The notes beneath the pieces are model-generated. The model made no database searches. It was not told where the DNA came from and saw only the letters and a program-made list of their open reading frames with translations. DNA of 46,437 bases from Rhodospirillales bacterium. Its GTDB lineage: Bacteria; Pseudomonadota; Alphaproteobacteria; Rhodospirillales_A; JACZKS01. Made by a program: the position numbers and the translations under genes. Positions 1 to 8,985 of the stretch are shown piece by piece (within the stretch, counting starts at the first letter, position 1; every line of letters starts with the position of its first letter). The stretch covers positions 1 to 46,437 of the forward strand of contig JABGRG010000018.1 of NCBI GenBank assembly GCA_018648445.1. The letters run 5' to 3'.

Positions 1-802
1 CCAGGACCATTGACGCGGGACGCTTGAACTCGCGCTCTTCGGGTGTGGAGGCCGGTTTCAGATGAGTGATCCATACCGCGCCGTCCGTGGTCGCCCGGCA
101 AATTGCATGGTGACGCCGCCCAATGATGTCGCCGGGCGCGCCTGTCAGGCCGGTTTCGGCATGGGCGTCGAAAAGCGCATATCTTTTTTCGCCGATTTCG
201 TCGTCAACGCCAGGAAATCCGTCCGCCGCGCGGATTTTACGCAAAACCGTCCGCGTGTCGTCCCCCGCCCAGTCGATGGCGCGCTCATCCTGCGTTACCA
301 GAGGTCGGTATGCGACGCTCAAATCCTGGGGCTCCGGCATAAAACCGCCCGCCTCCATCTCGCCAATGGCCGCAAGTACGGCTTTCAACGCCGCCTGCGT
401 CACCTCGCGGCGATACAAGCTGCTTTTGGTGGCGTCGCGCATTGTGAAGCGCCCGCCCGCCCATATGTCACCGGCATCCATTTCGGCGTTGGCCTGAAGG
501 ACGGTTACACCCCAGTTGGTTTCGCCCGTCACGATCGCCCAATCCAGGGCGGACGGGCCGCGATCCCCCTTAATGCCGGGATGAACGATCAGGCAGATGG
601 TATTTCGCCAGATGTCCTCGGGGATGGCGCGGCGAAGATAGGGCGCGATGATCAGATCGGGGCAAAACAGGGATACGGCTTCGCGGGTAACGGCGTCGTT
701 GATGTCAAATTCGATGGCCACATCGTGGCCGCGCTCGGTCAGTTCAACGAAAAGACGCTGCGTCAGGCTGTTAAAAGCATGGGTAAGAAATAAAACCCGC
801 AT
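1..802 (-). CDS. hypX: Hydrogenase maturation factor HypX, N-terminal part (runs off left edge)
   Basis: The reverse strand is open from the ATG at 802 to the window edge, 267 codons without a stop, so the C-terminal part is missing. The translation begins MRVLFLTHAFNSLTQRLF and continues with a formyltransferase-like fold carrying VHPGIKGDRGPSALDW, the region that resembles the formyl-donor domain of methionyl-tRNA formyltransferase. In the family this N-terminal module passes a formyl group from formyl-tetrahydrofolate to CoA, and a C-terminal enoyl-CoA-hydratase-like module (outside the window) releases CO for the NiFe site. The start overlaps the hypE stop by one base (TGATG), so the two genes are very probably translationally coupled. 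HypX is typical of organisms that mature [NiFe] hydrogenase in the presence of oxygen. The family call is firm; partnership with the hydrogenase upstream is inferred from gene order. Confidence 0.9.
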   Translation of the reverse strand, partial: MRVLFLTHAFNSLTQRLFVELTERGHDVAIEFDINDAVTREAVSLFCPDLIIAPYLRRAIPEDIWRNTICLIVHPGIKGDRGPSALDWAIVTGETNWGVTVLQANAEMDAGDIWAGGRFTMRDATKSSLYRREVTQAALKAVLAAIGEMEAGGFMPEPQDLSVAYRPLVTQDERAIDWAGDDTRTVLRKIRAADGFPGVDDEIGEKRYALFDAHAETGLTGAPGDIIGRRHHAICRATTDGAVWITHLKPASTPEEREFKRPASMVL

Positions 803-1851
803 CAGCAGATGCGCGGCAACTGTTCACCGGCAAGCCAATCGACAATACGCATTCCGCCGAACGTGGTTTCCATTTGAACGAAATTGCGCGAATCCTCGAT
901 CACCTCGCCAATGATGGCAGCGTTTTCGCCCAGCGGATGGGCCTGCATGGCGGCAAGAAGGTTTTCGGCATCCCCGGCGGCGCAAAAGGCGACCAGCTTC
1001 CCCTCGTTGGCCACATACATTGGATCGAGGCCCAAAAGTTCGCACGCCCCGTGGACTTCCGGGCGAACGGGAATATTCGCTTCGCGCACTTTGACGCCGA
1101 CACCGGACTGCAATGCGATCTCGTTGAGCACGGCGGCCAGCCCGCCCCGCGTGGGGTCACGCAGCACATGGATCGCGGGCGCGGCCTCGATCATGTTCTC
1201 GACCAGACCGTTCAGAGAGGCGCAATCCGACTGGATTTCGGTCTCAAACGTCAAATTTTCGCGCTTTGACATGATGGCCACCCCATGATCGCCCATGGTG
1301 CCGCTCACCAGAATTTTGTCGCCCGGCCTGGCCTGGTCGGCGGAAACCTCAACGCCTTCGGCAACCACTCCGACGCCCGTGGTGGTGATGAAAATTCCGT
1401 CGCCACTTCCCTTTTCAACGACTTTGGTATCGCCGGTCACGATCATGACACCTGCTTCGCGGGCGGCAGCGGCCATGGATTGGACGATTTTTTTCAGGTC
1501 GGACAGTGGAAAACCTTCTTCGAGGATCATCCCGACCGAAAGATAAAGCGGCTTGGCTCCGGCCATGGCCACGTCATTTACGGTCCCGTGCACCGCCAGC
1601 GAGCCAATATTTCCACCCGGAAAAAAATGAGGCGAGATGACAAAACCATCGGTCGTCATGGCCATGCGGCCCGCCGGCACTTCGAATACGGCCTGGTCGT
1701 TGCGTTGGGAAAGCAGGCTGTTGTCGAACTCCTTTTCAAACAACTCCTCAATCAACTGAGCCATGGCGCGGCCGCCGCTGCCGTGGGTAAGGTCAACCCG
1801 CCTGCTTTTGAAATCTATGGGGCGGATATGGGGTTTGCGGGATTGCGTCAT
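802..1851 (-). CDS. hypE: HypE, carbamoyl dehydratase for hydrogenase CN ligand synthesis
   Basis: This 349-residue protein receives the carbamoyl group from HypF on its C-terminal cysteine and dehydrates it with ATP to a thiocyanate, the source of the two CN ligands of the NiFe site. The sequence ends in the diagnostic PRIC tail, so the acceptor cysteine is present. Near the N-terminus it has LTHGSGGRAM, and further in MTTDGFVISPHFFPGGNIG, both typical of the HypE/PurM ATP-binding fold. The frame stays open upstream to 2010, but the ATG at 1851 gives the family length, and the extra 53 residues do not look like HypE. The gene is separated from hypD by a divergently oriented kinase, so hypE-hypX probably has its own promoter in 1852-2071. 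Confidence 0.96.
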   Translation of the reverse strand: MTQSRKPHIRPIDFKSRRVDLTHGSGGRAMAQLIEELFEKEFDNSLLSQRNDQAVFEVPAGRMAMTTDGFVISPHFFPGGNIGSLAVHGTVNDVAMAGAKPLYLSVGMILEEGFPLSDLKKIVQSMAAAAREAGVMIVTGDTKVVEKGSGDGIFITTTGVGVVAEGVEVSADQARPGDKILVSGTMGDHGVAIMSKRENLTFETEIQSDCASLNGLVENMIEAAPAIHVLRDPTRGGLAAVLNEIALQSGVGVKVREANIPVRPEVHGACELLGLDPMYVANEGKLVAFCAAGDAENLLAAMQAHPLGENAAIIGEVIEDSRNFVQMETTFGGMRIVDWLAGEQLPRIC

Positions 1852-2071
1852 GGGTTTGCAGCTTTCCAGTTCTAAACAACGGCGCCGAACATAACGTTGA
1901 TGGCAGATATTGCACGGTCTTTTTCCCTGCCAGCTGTATCCGTTTCCCCTGGGCCGACAAAACTCTTTCTTTTCGCGCCCGCAACACAAATGTATGATCC
2001 TATTTCGCAAATCGGAGCGAAATTTGAGGAACTTCGATTAAAGAAGAAACTCGAAAACGGCTATTTGGCTT

Positions 2072-3391
2072 ATGAAATTTATTCCAATCAGAGTGGCCGC
2101 GCTTTACGCGGTCTTCGCAATATTGTGGATCACCGTATCGGACCAAGCGGTTGATTTTCTGTTCCCCGACCACGTCACGCTTGTCCAAACCTTCAAGGGT
2201 TGGCTTTTTGTCGGAATTACGACCGGCCTTTTGTTCCTTGTTCTGAGCGCCGAGCTCAGGCGCCGCTATTCGGTCGAGGCGGAACTGCGGAAAAGTGAGG
2301 AGAGATTTCGGATTATCACCGAAACTTCGCCAGTCGCAATTTTCATCATTCGGCAAGGAGACGGTGAAGTCCGATTTTGCAACAAGGCGGCCGGCGAATT
2401 GCTAGGCGAAAATCCAACGGAGATCGTCGGCCGGTATTTTGATGAATTCGAGGCCAGGCAAAGTGACCGCCGCAGTATTCCCAAAGCCAGGACCGCCGAG
2501 GGACGGCTTAGGGATTTCGAGGGGGTTATTCGGCGATCGGACGGCACGCATCGTTCGATCCTGGCCTCGCTTCAACGCATGGAACTTGACGGGGAACAGG
2601 TGTTGTTGACGGCCGTTGTCGATATTACGGAACATACCGCCGCCAATGATGCGCTTCACGCCCTTCAAACCCAACTTGCCCATGTCTCGCGTTTAAGCGC
2701 CATGGGCGAGATGGCGGCAGAATTCGCACACGAGCTCAACCAGCCGCTCACTGCCATTTCCAATTACGCCAGCGGTTCAATACGGCTGATCGAAAAAAAC
2801 CGGATGGCGCCCGACGAGGTCGGCAAAGCGTTTCAGTTCATATTCGATCAGACGCAGCGGGCCGGGGAAATCATTCGCCGCATTCGTGGATTTGCGCGCA
2901 AAGACGATCCTGAATTGGAGCCGACCGACGTTAACTCGGCAATCCGCGACGCCGTTGGCATTTTAAGGGCCAATGCCACGGGGATCGGTGTCGAAATTGC
3001 CCTCGATTTAACAGCAACACCGCCGCCGGTCTCGGCAAACCCCATCCAGATTCAACAGGTCATTCTTAATCTGGCGCGAAACGCGGTTGAATCCATGGCC
3101 GAAACCGGTGGATTGCGACAATTGACCATCGCAACCAGCGAAGCAAAAGAAAGCGGAATTGAAATCTCGGTTCGCGACAACGGTCCGGGCATGAGCGCCG
3201 AGGTGCGGGATCAATTGTTCGACCCGTTTTTCTCGACAAAACCCGACGGCCTCGGCATGGGATTGCCCATCTGCCGGACAATCGTGAAATCTTATGGCGG
3301 GGAGCTCAGCGTGTTATCGGAAGAAGGTTCGGGAACGACATTTAGCTTCACGCTTCCGGTCGCCGACGTCGATCAACCGGTTGACGATTAA
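2072..3391 (+). CDS. Membrane-bound PAS sensor histidine kinase
   Basis: This 439-residue kinase has two membrane segments near the N-terminus (about residues 4-23 and 42-60), a PAS domain (about 75-190), a HisKA dimerisation helix with the phospho-acceptor in FAHELNQPLTAIS (His about 220), and an HATPase domain. The N box is NLARNAVES (about 334-341), and the glycine-rich boxes are DNGPGM (369-374) and DGLGMGL (392-398). The catalytic set is complete, so it should autophosphorylate. No response regulator lies beside it. It is the only plus-strand gene in the hyp/hyd cluster. Its stop TAA overlaps the hypD stop on the other strand through a shared TTAA (3388-3391). A role in sensing redox, gas or energy state for hydrogenase control is inferred from position only. 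No clear heme-binding PAS signature was recognised, so it is not called FixL or HoxJ. The 220 bp upstream (1852-2071) is the shared divergent control region with hypE. Confidence 0.9.
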   Translation: MKFIPIRVAALYAVFAILWITVSDQAVDFLFPDHVTLVQTFKGWLFVGITTGLLFLVLSAELRRRYSVEAELRKSEERFRIITETSPVAIFIIRQGDGEVRFCNKAAGELLGENPTEIVGRYFDEFEARQSDRRSIPKARTAEGRLRDFEGVIRRSDGTHRSILASLQRMELDGEQVLLTAVVDITEHTAANDALHALQTQLAHVSRLSAMGEMAAEFAHELNQPLTAISNYASGSIRLIEKNRMAPDEVGKAFQFIFDQTQRAGEIIRRIRGFARKDDPELEPTDVNSAIRDAVGILRANATGIGVEIALDLTATPPPVSANPIQIQQVILNLARNAVESMAETGGLRQLTIATSEAKESGIEISVRDNGPGMSAEVRDQLFDPFFSTKPDGLGMGLPICRTIVKSYGGELSVLSEEGSGTTFSFTLPVADVDQPVDD

Positions 3392-4515
3392 GGTTCCTGG
3401 CGGAACCGGCCAAAGGTGTAGTAGGCCGCGCATGCACCTTCCGACGATACCATGCACGACCCCATGGGCGTTTCGGGCGTGCAGACGGTTCCGAAAATCT
3501 TGCAGTCCGTCGGTTTTTTGACACCGCGAAGAATGGCGCCGCATTCGCAGGCCTTGTTTTCCTTGCCCACGCTACTTGAAACCTGAAACCGTTTCTCGGC
3601 ATCGAATTCCGCGAATTCTTCCTTTATGCGCAGCGCGCTGTAGGGGACCAGACCGAGCCCGCGCCATTCAAAGGCGGCGCGCAGCTCGAACACTTCGGCG
3701 ACGAGGGCCTGAGCCTTCACGTTCCCCTCGCGCGTAACCACGCGGGTGTATTCGTTTTCCACCTCGGCGCGGCCGTCGTTCATTTGCCGGACAAGCATGA
3801 GAACCGCCTGCATGACGTCCAGCGGCTCAAACCCGGCAATGACCACGGGCCGCTGGTATTCCTCGGCGAAAAACTCGAACGGCTGGCTGCCGATGACGGC
3901 GCTGACGTGGGCGGGACCAATAAATCCATCCAGCGCAACGGTTCCCAGGTTTCGAACCTCGGGACTTTCCAGAATATTGGTGATTGCCGCCGGGGTCAGA
4001 ACGTGATTGCAAAAGACACTGAAATTCGTAAATCCCTGGGCCTTGGCGGACTTAAGCGCGACCGCCGTGGGCGGCGTTGTCGTCTCGAACCCGATGGCGA
4101 AAAAGACGACCTCGCGTTTCGGATTTTCAGCGGCAATGGTCAGTGCATCCAGACACGAATACACCATGCGCACGTCCGCCCCCTCGGCCTTGGCGCGAAG
4201 CAGGCTCATGCCGTTGGACCCCGGAACCCGCAAAAGGTCGCCGTAGGTGCACAGGATTACGTCGTTGTCGCAGGCCAGTTCGACGGCGTTGTCTATGCGC
4301 CCCACGGGCAGCACACAAACCGGGCAGCCGGGACCGTGAACCAGATGGACGTTGGCGGGCAGAAAGTCCTGAACGCCGTAGCGAAAGATGGCGTGCGTGT
4401 GACCGCCGCAAAATTCCATGATGTAATAGTCGCGACCGGCGCGCGCCGCTTCGGCAATGCTGGCGGCGAGGTTGCGGGCCAGGTCGCGATCACGAAATTC
4501 ATCTACGAACTTCAA
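3388..4515 (-). CDS. hypD: HypD, iron-sulfur scaffold for Fe(CN)2CO assembly
   Basis: HypD (375 residues, normal length) forms the complex with HypC on which the iron receives its cyanide and CO ligands. Conserved family motifs are visible: FCGGHTH (35-41), GPGCPVC (61-67) and GFETTTPPTA in the middle. The C-terminal part carries cysteines (ACECGAILRGVKKP and KIFGTVCTP) that bind the [4Fe-4S] cluster in known HypD. The start overlaps the hypC stop by four bases (ATGA), which implies coupled synthesis of the two partners. The stop overlaps the convergent kinase stop. The next maturation gene, hypE, is 1.5 kb further on because the kinase intervenes. Confidence 0.97.
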   Translation of the reverse strand: MKFVDEFRDRDLARNLAASIAEAARAGRDYYIMEFCGGHTHAIFRYGVQDFLPANVHLVHGPGCPVCVLPVGRIDNAVELACDNDVILCTYGDLLRVPGSNGMSLLRAKAEGADVRMVYSCLDALTIAAENPKREVVFFAIGFETTTPPTAVALKSAKAQGFTNFSVFCNHVLTPAAITNILESPEVRNLGTVALDGFIGPAHVSAVIGSQPFEFFAEEYQRPVVIAGFEPLDVMQAVLMLVRQMNDGRAEVENEYTRVVTREGNVKAQALVAEVFELRAAFEWRGLGLVPYSALRIKEEFAEFDAEKRFQVSSSVGKENKACECGAILRGVKKPTDCKIFGTVCTPETPMGSCMVSSEGACAAYYTFGRFRQEP

Positions 4516-4751
4516 TTCTTGTCCGCCTCTTCGACCAGGGCGGCCATCTCGGCGAACAGATCAAGGGTGATTTTGGCTTCCTCGGGGTCCAGCTTTGAGA
4601 GCGCAAATCCCGTATGAACGATCACATAGTCACCGACCTCGACCCCATCCAGCAGCGACACGGATACGTCCTTGCGAACGCCGCCCATGTCAACGGTGGC
4701 CAGTTCCTGATCGTCAATCGAGATCACTTCGGCAGGGATAGCGAGGCACAT
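4512..4751 (-). CDS. hypC: HypC, hydrogenase assembly chaperone
   Basis: This 79-residue protein starts with MCLAIPAEVISI. The invariant Cys2, which in this family binds the iron being assembled and contacts HypD and the hydrogenase large subunit, is present once the initiator Met is removed. The length matches HypC/HybG chaperones. It lies five bases after hypF and overlaps hypD by four bases. Because it is the only HypC-type gene in the window, it is presumably the chaperone for the HydA large subunit encoded upstream; that assignment is inferred. Confidence 0.97.
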   Translation of the reverse strand: MCLAIPAEVISIDDQELATVDMGGVRKDVSVSLLDGVEVGDYVIVHTGFALSKLDPEEAKITLDLFAEMAALVEEADKN

Positions 4752-4756
4752 TTTCT

Positions 4757-5845
4757 TTATTCTCCGTTCAACTTAAGCCCGGCGGCCCAAGCCTGTCCTA
4801 AACTGATGGCACCGTCTCCGGGTGTGATAGCGGTTGCTACGCGCGGTGTCAGGCCTTTTCTTTCCAGAGCATCCGCAAGTCCTTCGCGCACCACGGCGTT
4901 AAGGAAGCAACCACCGCAAAAGGCGATATCCCGGATACCGCTGGATTGCGCGGCGCGTTCGGCCCAATCGGTCAACGCCGCGACCAGAGTACCATGAAAC
5001 AGATCGGCACCCGCTGGGGCCTCCATATGGGTCAAGCTGTCCATAACCGGCAAAAGGCCGAGAACTCCGTCATCGATGCGCCAACCGTCAGGTTGGATTT
5101 GGGGATGGGTAACCATCCTTTCCAACAACATCGGAGCTTCGCCTTCGAATTCCGCCACCAGTTTGACGCCCAACAGCCCGCAAGCGGCGTCGAACAGCCG
5201 CCCCGCACTTGATGTTTCAGGGCAGTTGACGCTACGCGCCAACATGGTCGCGATCACGCCCGATCCGTCAATTTCGGCAAATTTCGTGGAAATTTCGTCG
5301 TTGCGGCCCAAAGCGTGCAGGACGGCAGCCCCCATTCGCCAGGGCTGGCGGGCCGCCGCATCGCCACCGGGCTGCTTCAACAATGCCAGATGCCCCAGGC
5401 GTTCGAACCCTTGCGCATCGACGCGAAGCAACTCGCCACCCCACGACTGGTTTTCCGGCCCCAGTCCGAAGCCGTCCAGCGACAGGCCCAAAATCGGCCC
5501 CTCAAGGCCGTGTTCGGCCATGATCGCCGCCACATGGGCGTGGTGGTGCTGAACCGGGATCGTTTGCAGTCCCATGGCCAGCGCATAACGGCTGCTGTGG
5601 AAATCGGGGTGAAGGTCGTGGGCGACGGCAACGGGTTCAATGCCGGTTTGGTGACTGATTTGCGTGACCAGTTCCTCGAACCGGTAAACCGCGTCCACGG
5701 TATCCAGGTTGCCGACATCGTGGGAAACGAACGCCTTTTTTCCCGACGCAACGCAAACGGTGTTCTTGAGAAACGCGCCGACGCCTAGAACGGGCGGTAC
5801 GTCCCTTGGCAAATCAAACTCCAGGGCGATAAGGTCTTGGCGCAT
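4757..5845 (-). CDS. hypF: Short HypF-like carbamoyltransferase (Kae1-like part only)
   Basis: HypF normally has about 750 residues: acylphosphatase, zinc fingers, YrdC-like carbamoyl-AMP synthesis, and a Kae1-like domain that transfers the carbamoyl group to HypE. Here only the last module is present (362 residues from the ATG at 5845). It carries VAHDLHPDFHSS (about 74-85) and HHHAH (about 100-104), the metal and nucleotide region of the Kae1-like fold, and the typical end GDGAISLGQAW. The frame is open upstream to 6001, but that stretch lies inside hypB and is not HypF-like. hypB ends 11 bases before this start. A comparable short HypF1 is known in Cupriavidus necator. Whether this protein works alone or with a YrdC-type protein encoded elsewhere cannot be seen here. 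Confidence 0.88.
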   Translation of the reverse strand: MRQDLIALEFDLPRDVPPVLGVGAFLKNTVCVASGKKAFVSHDVGNLDTVDAVYRFEELVTQISHQTGIEPVAVAHDLHPDFHSSRYALAMGLQTIPVQHHHAHVAAIMAEHGLEGPILGLSLDGFGLGPENQSWGGELLRVDAQGFERLGHLALLKQPGGDAAARQPWRMGAAVLHALGRNDEISTKFAEIDGSGVIATMLARSVNCPETSSAGRLFDAACGLLGVKLVAEFEGEAPMLLERMVTHPQIQPDGWRIDDGVLGLLPVMDSLTHMEAPAGADLFHGTLVAALTDWAERAAQSSGIRDIAFCGGCFLNAVVREGLADALERKGLTPRVATAITPGDGAISLGQAWAAGLKLNGE

Positions 5846-5856
5846 GAAAATCTCGG

Positions 5857-6735
5857 CTAGTTCGCCCGGTTTTTGGCGGCAATGGTTGCGTCGCGCCTTG
5901 CGCTCAGCCATTCGTACCATTCGTCCAGACCGTCGCCCGCCGTCGCCGAAAGTTGCAGAATGCGGATGTCGGGATTGACCTGCTTGGCGTAGGCCATGCA
6001 ACGCTCCACATCGAAGGACAGATAGGGCAACAAATCGACCTTGTTGAGGATCATCAGGTCGGCCTCAAAGAACATGTCCGGGTATTTCAGCGGCTTATCC
6101 TCACCCTCGGTCACCGAGAGAACGACGATCTTATGCGCTTCGCCCAGATCAAAAGCCGACGGACAAATGAGATTGCCGACGTTCTCGATGAAAAGCACGC
6201 TTTCGGCGTCCGGATCCAGATGCTCCAGCGCGTGGCCCACCATATGGGCGTCCAGATGACAGCCCTTGCCGGTATTGACCTGGGTGGCCGCCGCCCCCGT
6301 CGCACGGATGCGCTCGGCATCGTTTTCGGTTTGCTGGTCCCCTTCAACCACTGAAAACGGGAACTTTTCCTTCATGTCGGTGATGGTTCGGGCCAGCAGG
6401 GTGGTTTTTCCCGAGCCCGGGCTGGACACGAAATTCACCGTGAAGATTCCGCGATCTTTCAGGAAGCGCCGGTTGGCGTCCGCGTGGCGGTTGTTGACGC
6501 TGAGGATATCCTGTTCGATCTTCACCACACGCGCCGTACTCAGATCGGCGTCATGCGTCACGCCCATGGTGCTCGCATGTTCATGCGAATGCCCGTGGTC
6601 ATGGTCGTGGGAATGCCCGTGCCCGTGCGAATGACCGTGATCGTGATCATGGTCATGGTCATGGTCATGATCGTGATCATGTCCGTCGTGGGAATGAACG
6701 TGGCCCGGCTGTCCGCAGCCGCATGTCAAACACAT
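5857..6735 (-). CDS. hypB: HypB, GTPase and nickel-binding hydrogenase maturation protein
   Basis: This 292-residue GTPase helps HypA insert nickel into the large subunit. It starts with a CxxCGC metal site (MCLTCGCGQ), followed by about 40 residues of alternating His with Asp, Gly or Ser (roughly residues 12-53, about 20 histidines), the nickel-storage tail seen in many rhizobial and other alphaproteobacterial HypB proteins. The GTPase core has the P-loop [11 protein letters not shown] (about 104-114), VEGDQQT, the switch region [10 protein letters not shown] and NKVDLLPY for guanine recognition. Its ATG overlaps the hypA stop by one base (TGATG). The tail-coding DNA (about 6575-6700) is a low-complexity CAT/GATCGTG tract. 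Confidence 0.97.
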   Translation of the reverse strand: MCLTCGCGQPGHVHSHDGHDHDHDHDHDHDHDHGHSHGHGHSHDHDHGHSHEHASTMGVTHDADLSTARVVKIEQDILSVNNRHADANRRFLKDRGIFTVNFVSSPGSGKTTLLARTITDMKEKFPFSVVEGDQQTENDAERIRATGAAATQVNTGKGCHLDAHMVGHALEHLDPDAESVLFIENVGNLICPSAFDLGEAHKIVVLSVTEGEDKPLKYPDMFFEADLMILNKVDLLPYLSFDVERCMAYAKQVNPDIRILQLSATAGDGLDEWYEWLSARRDATIAAKNRAN

Positions 6736-7076
6736 CAGTCGACCTCCAATTCCTGAATTCTAAGCGCGTCCCCGGCCCGCAACTCTATATCGACGCCATT
6801 GCATTGCGGACACGGCCCGAAGCGTTCCTTGACCGGCACAAGGTCCTCGCATTTGCGACACCACGCCTCGCCTTTGGTGCGAACGATGATCAGTTCCGCG
6901 CCGTCTGCCAGGGTTCCACGGGTAATGGCGTCAAAACACATTTCCATGGATTCCGGAACGGCGGTAGAAAGTTCGCCAACCTCCAGGGTTACGCTGTTGA
7001 CCTTGCTATAGTTTTGAATCTCGGCCTGCTCTTGCAAAATCTTTAAGACGCCTTGGCAAAGTGACATCTCGTGCAT
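6735..7076 (-). CDS. hypA: HypA, nickel insertion protein
   Basis: This 113-residue protein begins [11 protein letters not shown]; His2 with the N-terminal amine is the nickel site in HypA. The C-terminal zinc site is WCRKC followed by CPQC, the usual CxxC pair. An upstream in-frame extension to 7151 exists, but the MHEMSL start at 7076 is the conserved family start. The gene is 84 bases downstream of the endopeptidase stop and overlaps hypB by one base. It should deliver nickel to HydA together with HypB. Confidence 0.97.
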   Translation of the reverse strand: MHEMSLCQGVLKILQEQAEIQNYSKVNSVTLEVGELSTAVPESMEMCFDAITRGTLADGAELIIVRTKGEAWCRKCEDLVPVKERFGPCPQCNGVDIELRAGDALRIQELEVD

Positions 7077-7160
7077 GGCAGACCTTTCAAAAGACCGCTT
7101 CGACGGCCAACAAGGGCCGGGAAAAAAACGCCTAAACGCCCCAAAATGCAAGGAAAAACG

Positions 7161-7700
7161 TTATTCGGTCTGATGTTCCATATCGCCCAAGATCATCTGT
7201 GTGAGCGTATCCAGCGCGCCTTCGACTTCGGGGGACAACTCCTGGCCGTATGAAAAGTCTTTTCCCTCAATTCCGTAGACGCCCATCTTTGGCGGCAGAC
7301 TTTTTAGAACACGCGCCATTTCGATGGCCTCGGCCACCGAAAATTGATGACTGGAATAATTAAATAGGCCGCTGGGAACCTCGGTGCAATTGGCGTCGAA
7401 TTTATGGATGGTCCCGGCGGGCGCGCCCGAACGGGCCGCATCAATGACGATCACATGATCGGCATCCTCCCACGCTTGCATCAATTCGGTGCCGTCGCCG
7501 CTTAGCTCGACCACGTCCAAACCGTGTTCGCGCAGGCGATCAGCCACCGCCGGCCCGGCCCCGTCATCGCTGCGGAAGCGGTTGCCAACTCCGATAACCA
7601 AAGTTCGAGAAGCCGTCGCGCTACTCCCTGTCGATCGAGAAGTTGAGGAAGTGGGTCGCGCACGAGATGCAGGGATCGTAGTTACGGATCGTCTGCTCAC
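7161..7700 (-). CDS. Hydrogenase maturation endopeptidase (HyaD/HycI/HoxW family)
   Basis: The protein contains LVIGVGNRFRSDDGAGPAVA, the conserved beginning of [NiFe]-hydrogenase C-terminal endopeptidases, followed by VIVIDAARSGAPAG and SSHQFSVAEAI, which supply the Asp and His that read the nickel in the precursor. It should remove the C-terminal peptide of HydA after the DPCxxCxxH motif once nickel is in place. The start is unclear. The only in-frame ATG (7700) lies 80 bases inside hydA and adds about 33 Ser/Thr/Arg-rich residues not seen in the family. A TTG at 7601 falls within the first conserved strand. An ACG at 7616 is eight bases after an AGGGAG and would give a normal family N-terminus. 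The outer coordinates are reported; the true start may be 80-100 bases further in. Confidence 0.88.
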   Translation of the reverse strand: MSRRSVTTIPASRARPTSSTSRSTGSSATASRTLVIGVGNRFRSDDGAGPAVADRLREHGLDVVELSGDGTELMQAWEDADHVIVIDAARSGAPAGTIHKFDANCTEVPSGLFNYSSHQFSVAEAIEMARVLKSLPPKMGVYGIEGKDFSYGQELSPEVEGALDTLTQMILGDMEHQTE

Positions 7701-8985
7701 AACGCCATTTCAAATCCTCGTCCGATAAATGAAGGTTGCCCTGAACGACGCCGCGCAAATCGCGCTCGATCTGCGGCTGATTTTGCGACGTGGGCGCCTG
7801 AATGCGCGCACTCACGATACGGCCTTCCTTGTCCAGCTCGTAGCGGTGCAGACAAATGCCGCGCGGCGCTTCCGTGCAGCCTGCGCCAATGCCCGGCCCC
7901 GGCTTAACCGTTACGCACGAAGCATCCGGAACCTCGTAAGCTTCGGCGAGACGCAAGGCTTCCTCCAACGCATAGACGGTCTCGACCATGCGCACGAGGA
8001 TGCTTTGGTAAAGGTTGTTGCACTTCTTGCCCAACCCGCATTCCTTGGCCACGCTTTTGGCCAGTTTGGACAGTTGAGCATAGTTGTTGTTGTAGCGCGC
8101 GTTCGGCCCCGTGTAGTAGACGCTGCCGTCGGTCATCATGCCATGAAGCGCGTTGGAATGGGCAACGTGAGATTCCACAAAATGATCCGGGAAATCGGCA
8201 ACCGCGATATCAAGCCCGCGGTTGGATACGATGCGCCCCTCGTGGATGGCATATTCGTCCGGGTGGCGCAGCGAAACGCACAGGTAATCGTCCTCGTAAT
8301 CGGGGAAATCGAACCCGCCGAAAACCTTGCCTACGCCAATGGCCGCATCGATTGCCCATTTCAGGGGTTCGATCAGGGAACGAACGCTTTCCTTGCTCGG
8401 CACCTTGTAAAAGCCGCCGACTTTCATGTTGATGGGATGGGCCGCACGACCGCCGATAACCTCCAGAATGGTGTTGCCCAGCTTCTTCAATTGAAGCGCG
8501 GTTTCGACAATCTCGGGATCGTCTTTGGCCAGTTGCAGCGAATCCTGAAGGCCCAGGAAATCCGGCGCGTGCAGCATGGCTGCGTGCAGGACATGGCTTT
8601 CGATCCACTCGCCACAGTAAATCAGGCGGCGAAGATCGCGCAGTGTTCCCGTGACTTGGATTCCCAGCGCCTGTTCCATGGCCTGAGAGGAACCCATCTG
8701 ATAGGCCAGCGGACAAATGCCGCAAATCCGGGCGGTAATATCGGGGGCTTCGCTGTAAATACGCCCTTGAAGGAAGGCTTCGAAAAAGCGCGGCGGCTCG
8801 AAGATACGAAAACGGATATCCTCGATCACGTCGTCCTTCACGCGGACATAAAGCGCGCCTTCGCCTTCAACACGGGCAAGGGCATCGACCTTGATGTTTC
8901 GCGCGGACGAAACCGCTTTTTTACCCGCCTTGGACTTGGCGCTTCCCTTTTTTTTCGCAGCAACCATCGACTTGCCCTTACTCAT
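7621..8985 (-). CDS. hydA: [NiFe] hydrogenase large (alpha) subunit, group 3b type
   Basis: This 454-residue catalytic subunit holds the NiFe site. It has the N-terminal RICGIC ligand motif (about residues 86-91) and the C-terminal DPCISCATH, followed by nine residues that the endopeptidase would remove. The N-terminus is a Lys/Ala-rich extension without a twin-arginine signal, so the enzyme should be cytoplasmic. The gene order hydB, hydG, hydD, hydA, with a flavin subunit rather than a cytochrome b, fits group 3b bifunctional NADP-linked hydrogenases (Pyrococcus sulfhydrogenase type). Such enzymes oxidise H2 or evolve it against NAD(P)H. The start at 8985 was chosen over 9018 because it has AAGGAGAG just upstream; it overlaps hydD by eight bases. 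Confidence 0.95.
   Translation of the reverse strand: MSKGKSMVAAKKKGSAKSKAGKKAVSSARNIKVDALARVEGEGALYVRVKDDVIEDIRFRIFEPPRFFEAFLQGRIYSEAPDITARICGICPLAYQMGSSQAMEQALGIQVTGTLRDLRRLIYCGEWIESHVLHAAMLHAPDFLGLQDSLQLAKDDPEIVETALQLKKLGNTILEVIGGRAAHPINMKVGGFYKVPSKESVRSLIEPLKWAIDAAIGVGKVFGGFDFPDYEDDYLCVSLRHPDEYAIHEGRIVSNRGLDIAVADFPDHFVESHVAHSNALHGMMTDGSVYYTGPNARYNNNYAQLSKLAKSVAKECGLGKKCNNLYQSILVRMVETVYALEEALRLAEAYEVPDASCVTVKPGPGIGAGCTEAPRGICLHRYELDKEGRIVSARIQAPTSQNQPQIERDLRGVVQGNLHLSDEDLKWRCEQTIRNYDPCISCATHFLNFSIDRE

Noticed and set aside
62..793. 243-residue plus-strand open frame at the left edge
   Set aside because: It is the antisense shadow of hypX, whose minus-strand frame matches a known family and is open to the edge.
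1901..1914. TGGCAGATATTGCA resembling a sigma-54 promoter upstream of the kinase
   Set aside because: The GG and GC elements are two bases too close together for a -24/-12 promoter.
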